A stretch of 12,645 nucleotides of DNA from an uncultured Porticoccus sp. GTDB lineage: Bacteria > Pseudomonadota > Gammaproteobacteria > Pseudomonadales > Porticoccaceae. Shown here in pieces: positions 1-6,056 of the stretch. The first letter of the stretch is position 1. Each line of letters opens with the position of its first letter. Under the pieces are notes generated by a model. That model saw nothing but the letters and a program-made list of their open reading frames with translations. It was not told the origin of the DNA and did no database searches. Both the position numbers and the translations under genes were made by a program. The stretch spans positions 1 to 12,645 of the forward strand of contig CATLZI010000035.1 of assembly GCA_950063125.1 (NCBI GenBank). The letters are read 5' to 3'.

Positions 1-912
1 GCCGAAAAGCTGTTCAAGAGAAAATTGCGCAGCACTGCACAGATCTCTGCGGCGAACAGTCGTCTGATCGCCGATGTGGACGGGGACGGTATTGCCCGGG
101 CGGATGTCGTGATTGAGGCAATTTTTGAAAATCTTGAGGCCAAACAGCAGCTCTTTAAGGATCTGGAGGAAAAAGCCCGGCCTGACGCCGTACTGGCAAC
201 CAACACCTCTGCCATTCCACTGCATGAGATTGCACTGGGCTTGCAACAGCCACAACGCCTGATCGGGCTGCACTTCTTTAATCCGGTCGCCAAGATGCCG
301 CTGGTGGAAGTGGTGCGGGGTGAGCAGTCCAACCCCGAGGATATTCAAAAAGGCTGCCTGTTCAGCAACCGCATCGGCAAATTTCCCCTGCCGGTCAACA
401 GCGCTCCCGGCTTCCTGGTCAATCGCGTGCTGGCCCCCTACATGCTGGAGGCTATCAATCTGCTGGAGGAAGGACACAGCATGGCCACTGTGGATGAGGC
501 GGCCAAACGCTTTGGTATGCCGATGGGGCCAGTTGAACTGGTAGATACCGTCGGGCTCGATGTCGCGCTCAGTGTGGTCAAAAAACTGGCACCGGACAGG
601 CAGGAGGCCATTGCAAAACTGGAGGCACTGATTGACGAAGGCAAGCTCGGCAAGAAGTCCGGCGAAGGCTTTTACCGGTGGAAGAAAGGCAAACCGGACA
701 AAGGCAAAGCCAGCGATATGGTGGCTATGGATATTCTCGGTGACCGTCTGATCAAACCGCTGCTGGCCGAATGTCAACGCTGCCTGGATGATGGCATTGT
801 CGACAGTGCCGACCTGCTGGACGCCGGGGTCATTTTCGGTACCGGTTTTGCCCCGTTTTTAGGCGGCCCGATGCATTACCTGGAACACCAGCAGTTGGAG
901 GTGAAACCATGA
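1..912 (+). CDS. 3-hydroxyacyl-CoA dehydrogenase part of a FadJ/FadB-like beta-oxidation protein (5' end missing)
   Basis: The frame is open from the first base, so the gene starts outside the window; the internal TTG at 25 is not a real start. The 303 visible residues cover most of the NAD-dependent L-3-hydroxyacyl-CoA dehydrogenase module, which oxidises 3-hydroxyacyl-CoA to 3-ketoacyl-CoA in the cytoplasm. The motif IGLHFFNPVAKMPLVEVV carries the catalytic His (visible residue 91) and its partner Glu 12 residues later (103), the same spacing as in E. coli FadB. NTSAIP precedes it, and the C-terminal helical domain follows (APGFLVNRVLAPYMLEA, then GKLGKKSGEGFYRW). The ending GTGFAPFLGGPMHYLE is the usual end of FadB/FadJ-type proteins. 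A crotonase (enoyl-CoA hydratase) domain would be expected upstream but cannot be seen, so a stand-alone dehydrogenase is not excluded. Its stop overlaps the thiolase start, and the two form an operon. The dehydrogenase assignment is firm; the FadJ subtype is inference. Confidence 0.9.
   Translation, partial: AEKLFKRKLRSTAQISAANSRLIADVDGDGIARADVVIEAIFENLEAKQQLFKDLEEKARPDAVLATNTSAIPLHEIALGLQQPQRLIGLHFFNPVAKMPLVEVVRGEQSNPEDIQKGCLFSNRIGKFPLPVNSAPGFLVNRVLAPYMLEAINLLEEGHSMATVDEAAKRFGMPMGPVELVDTVGLDVALSVVKKLAPDRQEAIAKLEALIDEGKLGKKSGEGFYRWKKGKPDKGKASDMVAMDILGDRLIKPLLAECQRCLDDGIVDSADLLDAGVIFGTGFAPFLGGPMHYLEHQQLEVKP
897..912 (+). promoter_or_regulatory. Shine-Dalgarno site and ATGA stop/start overlap coupling dehydrogenase and thiolase
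   Basis: GGAGGTG (897-903) lies inside the last codons of the dehydrogenase gene, 5 bases before the ATG at 909. That ATG shares two bases with the upstream TGA (910-912). This arrangement fixes the thiolase start and suggests translational coupling of the two subunits. Confidence 0.8.
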
Positions 913-2192
913 GCCAAACCAAGCCCATTCGTCCGGTAGCCATTGTCGGAGCAAACCGTATTCCTTTTTGCCGGGCTGGCACCGGCTATGCTGATCTGAC
1001 CAACCTCGACATGCTGGTCTGCGCCCTGCAAGGGCTGGTGGATCGTTACAATCTCCATGGGCAACAGATGGATGAGCTGGTGGCGGGCGCCGTGATGACC
1101 TTCCCGAAGGATTTCAATCTTGCCCGCGAAGCGCTGCTGAGCACCAGCCTGTCGCCATTGACCCCCGGTATCACGCTCCAGCAGGCCTGCGGTACCAGCC
1201 TGCAAGCGGCCTTTGGCATCGCCTCGAAAATCGCCTGCGGACAGATTGAGTGCGGCATTGCCGCCGGCACGGACAGTGCCAGTGATGTGCCTGTGCTATT
1301 TTCCAGGCGATTTTCCCAACGGTTGGTGGCGTTATCCAAGGCAAAAACCACCCGCCAGAAACTGACGGCACTGAAAGGCTTTCGTCCTTCCGAGCTCGCC
1401 CCTGTGGCCCCCGCCATCACTGAACCGCGCACGGAACTGAGCATGGGGGAGCACTGTGAGTTAATGGCAAAACAATGGCAGATCAGCCGCGATGCGCAGG
1501 ATGAACTGGCGCTGGCCAGCCACCACCGTGCCGAGTCCGCCTACAGCAACTGTTTTTTTGATGACCTGCTGAGCCCTTGTGCGGGCATGTTGCGTGATAA
1601 CAATCTGCGCCAAGACCTGACGCTGGCGCAGCTGGAAAAGCTAAAGCCGTCTTTTGATCGCAGCGCGAAAGGCACCCTGACTGCCGGTAACAGCACGCCG
1701 CTGACTGACGGGGCAGCCTCCCTGCTGCTGGCCAGCGAGGAATGGGCCACCGCCAATAATCTGCCCATACTGGCACGTCTCACCCACATGGAAACGGCTG
1801 CTGTCGACCATGTGGGTGGTGAGGGCCTGCTGATGGCGCCCACCGTGGCCGTGGCCAATATGCTGAGTCGTGCCGAACTGAGCCTGCAGGATTTCACCCA
1901 CTATGAAATTCACGAAGCCTTTGCCGCACAGGTGCTCTGCACCCTCAAAGCCTGGGAGTCGGAGGAATACTGCCGGGAAAGACTGGGCCTGGAAAAAGCG
2001 CTAGGCAGTATTGATCGCGACAAGCTCAATATGACCGGCAGCAGCCTGGCCGTCGGCCACCCCTTTGCCGCGACTGGCGCACGGATAGCCGGCACGCTGG
2101 CAAGGCAATTGGAGTTGGCGGGACAGGGTCGCGGCCTGATTTCGATCTGCACCGCTGGCGGTATGGGAGTAGCGGCCATCCTGGAGAGATAA
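909..2192 (+). CDS. Acetyl-CoA acyltransferase (3-ketoacyl-CoA thiolase, FadI-like)
   Basis: This 427-residue thiolase cleaves 3-ketoacyl-CoA with CoA to give acetyl-CoA and a shortened acyl-CoA, the last step of the beta-oxidation cycle; the reverse condensation is also possible for the family. The nucleophilic Cys94 is in LQQACGTSLQAA, His335 is in IHEAFAAQV, His384 is in the VGHPFAATGARI loop, and the second catalytic Cys414 is in CTAGGMGVAAILER at the C-terminus. HEAFA instead of the more common NEAFA is typical of FadI and mitochondrial trifunctional beta subunits, which fits its pairing with a FadJ-like alpha subunit. Length is normal for FadI (about 430-440). It is the second gene of the operon, overlaps the dehydrogenase by 4 bases, and is followed by an intrinsic terminator. 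Physiological chain-length preference cannot be read from sequence. Confidence 0.93.
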   Translation: MSQTKPIRPVAIVGANRIPFCRAGTGYADLTNLDMLVCALQGLVDRYNLHGQQMDELVAGAVMTFPKDFNLAREALLSTSLSPLTPGITLQQACGTSLQAAFGIASKIACGQIECGIAAGTDSASDVPVLFSRRFSQRLVALSKAKTTRQKLTALKGFRPSELAPVAPAITEPRTELSMGEHCELMAKQWQISRDAQDELALASHHRAESAYSNCFFDDLLSPCAGMLRDNNLRQDLTLAQLEKLKPSFDRSAKGTLTAGNSTPLTDGAASLLLASEEWATANNLPILARLTHMETAAVDHVGGEGLLMAPTVAVANMLSRAELSLQDFTHYEIHEAFAAQVLCTLKAWESEEYCRERLGLEKALGSIDRDKLNMTGSSLAVGHPFAATGARIAGTLARQLELAGQGRGLISICTAGGMGVAAILER

Positions 2193-2195
2193 CTG

Positions 2196-2217
2196 TAGCG
2201 GGGGCCGCTATTGTTTT
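2196..2217 (+). terminator. Rho-independent terminator after the beta-oxidation operon
   Basis: TAGCGG and CCGCTA form a perfect 6-bp stem with a GGG loop (2196-2210), followed directly by TTGTTTT. It sits 4 bases after the thiolase stop. The opposite strand lacks a T tract, so it probably works only for the + strand operon and not for the convergent gene ending at 2266. Confidence 0.75.
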
Positions 2218-2265
2218 GCCGAGTGATTCTCACGCTCGCCGGTTACTTTGACCACCTCTGGCCGG

Positions 2266-4485
2266 TTACCTAGAGCTTCCGCTTGAGCGGGCAGCCCTGT
2301 TAAGCAATCGCTTGATGGCCTTACGGCCGAAGCGGCGTTTGAAGGCAGCTTTAAAGTCATACAGATAAAACGGTATACGGTAATGCCATGGCATAGCGCC
2401 TCCGCTCTCAGGCCGTTGCAGATACTGGCCGATCAACTGCTCTCGACCTTCCCAGTGGAGCTTGTTGCAGACACGGGACAGATCGGAAAGTCGCTCCATC
2501 GTGGTGGCACCGCGATTGAAGAAACGCGCCCGGTTAATGTCAATCAGGGTGAACTGAAGCTCGCCCGCAGGTGATTTTTTAATGAGGATATTGCCACCGG
2601 AAAGATCCCGGAAATAGACTCCCCGGCAGTGCATCTCAAACAGGAAACGCCCCAGCTCCCGGTAGGCCTGTTCAGCGGGAATGCCCTGAAAGCGGCTGGC
2701 ACCCTCACGAAATGCCGACAGTATTTCCCTGGCCGTAAAATCTGCGTCAACCCGGTCACAGATAAAGTAATTTTCCAGCAGACTCCGATCACCGACTTTT
2801 TCGAAATAGGCCAGCGGCATCGCTGTGGGGATACCCCTGCGCAATAACTCTGCGGCGGCAATCCAGCTGCGGCGGGCTTTTGAAGGCCTATGTCTTTCGA
2901 GAAAACGTTTGTGGGGATGAATCTTCAACGGTTTTTTTGCCACAACCGTCGTTGCCAGCGCGCCGTCGACTGTCCAGACAGCATTGCGGGCGCGACGCAA
3001 AAGGTTTTCTTTGGTGGGGCCAGGCAGGTGACCGGGATGCAGGACCTTGAAGCGCAATTCCGCTTCAGCGGGGCTATCGGCCACCAGCATGCCGTGCCAC
3101 TGGTCATCATCGTACAGGTAGTATTTCTGATCGGGAATATGCCGGTAAATGTGCTCTATCTGCGTGAGATCGGGTTCGGTCAGCTGCACATCTGCGTTGG
3201 CGGACCAGGTCAGATACAGAGGGGCCTCTGAAATCAGTTGTACTACGCCGGTCAGACAATCTCCGTCGCGATCAAGTAACTGGCTGGCAGCGATATCGCC
3301 TTCGCGATAACAGGCTCGGAGTGGAAGTGCTTTGCCATTTTCTGCCCAGGCCACATGAATCAGGTGATGGTCGTTGCGGAATGCATGTATCTGCAAACCA
3401 CCGGTGGTGGCCAGCGCGCCTTCGTAGCGACTGCCTGAGATTTCAGCGATAAAGGTTTTCATGGCCCGGAAGGCCGGACGAATGCGGTAGCTGGCTTCGT
3501 CTCCCAGCACGCGATGATAGTGCGTCACCCTCTCCAGCAAAGGGTAGGTACCGGTGTCATCGTCAATCAGCCCCTCGCGGTTGCACAACATCGGTCCCCA
3601 ATAGATCTGACGCATCGAACCGGAAGCCGCACACAGCACCATATATCGGGTCAGGTAATCCGCCATCTTCTGTTCGCTGTTGACCAACACCCGTTTGATA
3701 CGGGGCAAGGTCCAGAATGCGGAAGGGGACACCAGTTCATCGATGCCAAAGTCGCTGGTAATTTTCTTGAGAATCCGGCACTTTTTGACCAGATTGACTT
3801 TCACAAGCTGTCCGATCCCGCTGCCCAGTAAACGGTGATCAAATCGCTCCGGCTCCACTACCCGTTCGCTGAAGAGGTTATTGGTATGGATATCGGGCAG
3901 CTGGCCTTCCTGTTTTAAACGGGTCAGCACAGCAATATTCCAGAGTGGTTCAAAATCGCTGATATTGGGGCCAGCCAGCCTGATATTTCTGGATTTGATT
4001 TCGTTGTAGGCAATGCTCCAGCTGGTAAAGAAGCTTTCGGTGTCATAGCCGGACCAGCGACGGCGATTGATGGTTGAGCCAACCTCGATGGCCCAGAGCC
4101 TTTCACCGTAACGGGCGGCAGTTGAGCTGACGAATTCACGCCAGGCCACCTGCCCCGCGTGCGTGTTAATCCGTTTTACTTCCTCAAACGGTTGTACCAG
4201 ATGCAACAGCACCTGGATGTCAGTGGCCAGCAGACGGTCCAGTAGCCGGGCAACCGGACCGTCCATATCCCCGTAGGTGAAATCGACGCGAACCTGACTG
4301 ATACCCAGTTCAGCAAGGCGCTCCAGCACATAGTCGTCTACCAGTGGGTTATCCGCAGTGGTGACACCAACACCAATAAAGTCTGTCGGGACAGTATGAC
4401 CGGCAACGGGCAGGTGTCCCCCCGATACCAGCATCTGTCCCGACAGGGTATAAGGTACAGCGTCCAGTATGAATTTGAGATTCAT
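2266..4485 (-). CDS. Fusion of a glycoside-hydrolase-like barrel with a WaaP/Kdo-type lipopolysaccharide kinase domain
   Basis: About 739 residues from the ATG at 4485; an in-frame GTG at 4560 would add 25, and neither start has a strong ribosome-binding site. Residues about 35-345 read like a clan-A TIM-barrel glycosidase (GH39-like): GVGVTTADNP, LGISQVRVDF, a beta-strand ending WAIEVGST, LFSERVVEPERF, and YWGPMLCNREGLIDDDTG near the barrel end. The usual N-E acid/base motif is replaced by V-G-S-T-I-N, so this part may bind rather than cut glycans. A beta-rich linker follows (about 350-490). Residues about 510-690 form the kinase: HKRFLERHRPSKARRSW, ELLRRGIPTAMPLAYFE, catalytic loop CRGVYFRDLSGGNILI (626-632 for RDLSGGN) and metal-binding LIDINRARF (647-655). 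WaaP/KdkA relatives phosphorylate heptose or Kdo of the LPS core; the substrate here is unknown. No signal peptide is evident, so a cytoplasmic location is likely. It stands alone, away from any LPS genes. Confidence 0.78.
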   Translation of the reverse strand: MNLKFILDAVPYTLSGQMLVSGGHLPVAGHTVPTDFIGVGVTTADNPLVDDYVLERLAELGISQVRVDFTYGDMDGPVARLLDRLLATDIQVLLHLVQPFEEVKRINTHAGQVAWREFVSSTAARYGERLWAIEVGSTINRRRWSGYDTESFFTSWSIAYNEIKSRNIRLAGPNISDFEPLWNIAVLTRLKQEGQLPDIHTNNLFSERVVEPERFDHRLLGSGIGQLVKVNLVKKCRILKKITSDFGIDELVSPSAFWTLPRIKRVLVNSEQKMADYLTRYMVLCAASGSMRQIYWGPMLCNREGLIDDDTGTYPLLERVTHYHRVLGDEASYRIRPAFRAMKTFIAEISGSRYEGALATTGGLQIHAFRNDHHLIHVAWAENGKALPLRACYREGDIAASQLLDRDGDCLTGVVQLISEAPLYLTWSANADVQLTEPDLTQIEHIYRHIPDQKYYLYDDDQWHGMLVADSPAEAELRFKVLHPGHLPGPTKENLLRRARNAVWTVDGALATTVVAKKPLKIHPHKRFLERHRPSKARRSWIAAAELLRRGIPTAMPLAYFEKVGDRSLLENYFICDRVDADFTAREILSAFREGASRFQGIPAEQAYRELGRFLFEMHCRGVYFRDLSGGNILIKKSPAGELQFTLIDINRARFFNRGATTMERLSDLSRVCNKLHWEGREQLIGQYLQRPESGGAMPWHYRIPFYLYDFKAAFKRRFGRKAIKRLLNRAARSSGSSR

Positions 4486-4851
4486 CGTGTCACCGCAGAA
4501 AATTCGGGGTAAGAGCATCCCCTGAAGCGCCAGGCGGACTGAAATTGATACATGCTCCACTCACCATTGCATCACCGGGGAGACTCACATCAATGGAGAC
4601 TGACGGTTTGAATGGCAACTGGCCCTCCTGACAACAGATGAAGCGATGTTCTGATTTGCTGGAAACGGCAAAACCCTTATGACCTGCCATGCATTGTTAT
4701 CAATTATTCTGGTTGGCAAGGGTATCAGATTCGCGGCTGTGAGGCAGCATAGATCCGTACTCCCTTGCGGATTATGTGACGCTGGAAGCCCTGCTGACAT
4801 AATCACCCGCTCCACCGCTATGGTTAACTGCCGATTCGGCCCGACAGGCAG
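4486..4851. other. Intergenic region between two minus-strand genes
   Basis: This 366-bp stretch separates the end of the SdiA-regulated-like gene from the start of the kinase-fusion gene. I find no convincing gene in it; the short reading frames on both strands lack recognisable motifs and ribosome-binding sites. It holds one candidate minus-strand promoter (4676-4703) and would leave an upstream leader of about 190 bases for the kinase-fusion gene. A short imperfect inverted repeat near 4828-4852 (CTGCC/GGCAG arms) follows the upstream gene's stop but has no T tract. Confidence 0.5.
4676..4703 (-). promoter_or_regulatory. Candidate sigma70 promoter for the kinase-fusion gene
   Basis: On the minus strand TTGATA (4698-4703) and CATAAG (4676-4681) are separated by 16 bases, matching the -35 and -10 consensus at 5/6 and 4/6 positions. 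It is the best-looking promoter I found in the gap upstream of the gene starting at 4485, but such matches occur by chance. Confidence 0.3.
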
Positions 4852-5763
4852 CTACTCTGGGGAAAATCGGTAGAACAGATTTGGCTCACTGACGATATAG
4901 ATATTCAGTTCAGAGTCTACGGCTACACCCTCCGCCTGGGGGATGGTGCTCTCCAGGCCACTCCTGCCCGCTCGCAAATCCAGCAAGCTGATGGATTGTC
5001 TTGCAGCATTGTATTCCACCAGCATATGGGATTCATCGCTGAGAAATAGCTTGTGCCCCACGCCCCTGACATGGGTGATTGATGAAAGATCCCTCATAAA
5101 AAGCTCCGGCGAGTCCGGTGATTTGATCTCGCGGATACCGACCTTTATTGGTTCACCCACAACGAAACTGACAAACCCGGTGACTTCAATCACCCGCATC
5201 GGATTGCGCTCTTTTACCACCAGCAGGCGCTGCCCGTCATCATCCCAGGAGAGACCCTCAAAACCCTTATTGGTATCACTGCCGATCCCGACCACCAGGG
5301 TCGGCACCCCCTGGGTATGGACGCTATCCACGCCATCAGGAATGTCGACGACCAGCAAGCGGTGGGTTCGCTCTTCGGCAATCACATAGCGATCACCACT
5401 GACGTGTGTCAAACCTTCCATATCCCTGACCCCCTCAATGCGGATTGAACGCAACAGTTCACCTTCAAGGGAAAGCTCCACCACCACCGGATCACTGTTC
5501 AACAATGCCCAGAGGGTATTTTTCTCAAGGTTATAGGTCAGTGCCGAGAGATCGTCCTCAAGCGCCGGGATTGGCTTGCCATCAATGGTTACCCGGTAGC
5601 GCGACAGATCCATTGCACCGTCAGGCAGCGCTGTGTTGCTTAAACGAAAAGTGTGCCAGGAAAGCACCCCGGCGTGCCAGGCATTCAGAACCGGTTTGTG
5701 TAAATAGAACGATAATGTGGCAACTATGAAAAGTCCCAGACACGCCATTAAAAATCGTTTCAT
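4852..5763 (-). CDS. SdiA-regulated domain (YjiK-like) protein, membrane-anchored
   Basis: The 303 residues begin with an uncleaved-looking signal anchor (MKRFLMACLGLFIVATLSFYL), so the rest should lie in the periplasm. From about residue 68 it matches the SdiA-regulated family: DLSALTYNLEKNTLWALLNSDPVV, then GVRDMEGLTHVSGDRYVIAEER, then KGFEGLSWDDDGQRLLVVKERNP, then DLSSITHVRGVGHKLFLSDESHMLVEY, then a final AEGVAVDSELNIYIVSEPNLFYRF. These repeated E-G-L/D-L-S blades indicate a beta-propeller. The family name comes from an E. coli gene responding to SdiA; the biochemical role is not established, although similarity to phytase-like and esterase-like propellers is often noted. The ATG at 5763 has AAAGG 9 bases upstream. 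It is transcribed away from the PhoB-controlled ppk1 and may share the intergenic control region; that link is inference. Confidence 0.85.
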   Translation of the reverse strand: MKRFLMACLGLFIVATLSFYLHKPVLNAWHAGVLSWHTFRLSNTALPDGAMDLSRYRVTIDGKPIPALEDDLSALTYNLEKNTLWALLNSDPVVVELSLEGELLRSIRIEGVRDMEGLTHVSGDRYVIAEERTHRLLVVDIPDGVDSVHTQGVPTLVVGIGSDTNKGFEGLSWDDDGQRLLVVKERNPMRVIEVTGFVSFVVGEPIKVGIREIKSPDSPELFMRDLSSITHVRGVGHKLFLSDESHMLVEYNAARQSISLLDLRAGRSGLESTIPQAEGVAVDSELNIYIVSEPNLFYRFSPE

Positions 5764-5766
5764 AAG

Positions 5767-5838
5767 TCAGCCTTTCATCAACAAACACACACCCATTAGA
5801 GCGCTGAGTATTATGGTGAAAACAACGGCCTTGTCCAT
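5767..5838 (-). CDS. Possible 23-residue single-span membrane peptide
   Basis: A short frame begins at ATG 5838, encodes MDK, a hydrophobic run (VVFTIILSALMGVCLLM) and a final KG, and stops 3 bases before the start codon of the SdiA-regulated-like gene. Its last codons contain that gene's ribosome-binding site, so translational coupling is possible. An N-terminal charge followed by one membrane span is typical of small membrane peptides. Its own ribosome-binding site is poor. The frame is open further upstream to 5952, but that extension looks like non-coding sequence. It may be chance; I recognise no family. Confidence 0.3.
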   Translation of the reverse strand: MDKAVVFTIILSALMGVCLLMKG

Positions 5839-5953
5839 GTGAGAATGGCCCGTTGAACAGGAACGCAAGTTTGACGGCTGCGCCTGAAGCGGGAGACGGA
5901 ATGACTTTAGGCTCAGACAGAATATGAGGCAGTCAGCGACATTCCACAGCACA

Positions 5954-5982
5954 CTGTCATTCGCCTGTCACTTTAATGTCAT
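5954..5982 (+). promoter_or_regulatory. PhoB-binding site (Pho box), three phased repeats, upstream of ppk1
   Basis: CTGTCAT (5954-5960), CTGTCAC (5965-5971) and ATGTCAT (5976-5982) are direct repeats spaced exactly 11 bp start to start, with 4-bp linkers. This is the classical Pho-box design, in which each 7-bp repeat binds one PhoB monomer; two repeats make one box and three give overlapping boxes. They face ppk1, whose ATG is 74 bases further on. Control by phosphate starvation through PhoB-PhoR is a strong inference, since ppk1 is Pho-controlled in several gammaproteobacteria. Confidence 0.8.
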
Positions 5983-6003
5983 ACAAAGACAGTCAGAACA
6001 CGC

Positions 6004-6009
6004 TATGCT
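6004..6009 (+). promoter_or_regulatory. Candidate -10 element of the ppk1 promoter
   Basis: TATGCT matches the -10 consensus TATAAT at 4 of 6 positions and lies 21 bases after the third Pho repeat. No good -35 is present, as expected of a PhoB-activated promoter. Transcription would begin near 6016, giving a leader of about 40 bases. A weak fourth repeat at 5987-5993 would place the box edge the usual 10 bases upstream, but its match is poor. Confidence 0.45.
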
Positions 6010-6056
6010 GATTCGGCAAAACGTCGCAAACCCCAACAGGTAGTATCAGGTCGCAC

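Noticed and set aside
2238..2269. Direct repeat GCCGGTTAC (2238-2246 and 2261-2269) near the convergent gene ends
   Set aside because: Nine bases twice is too short to support an attachment site or a mobile-element target duplication, and no mobile gene is nearby.
4828..4852. Inverted repeat after the SdiA-regulated-like gene as a terminator
   Set aside because: The CTGCC/GGCAG stem is short and imperfect inside, and TTAACC rather than a T tract follows on the minus strand.
4585..4873. Short frames on both strands in the gap before the kinase-fusion gene
   Set aside because: They overlap each other, have low-complexity or unremarkable translations and lack ribosome-binding sites.
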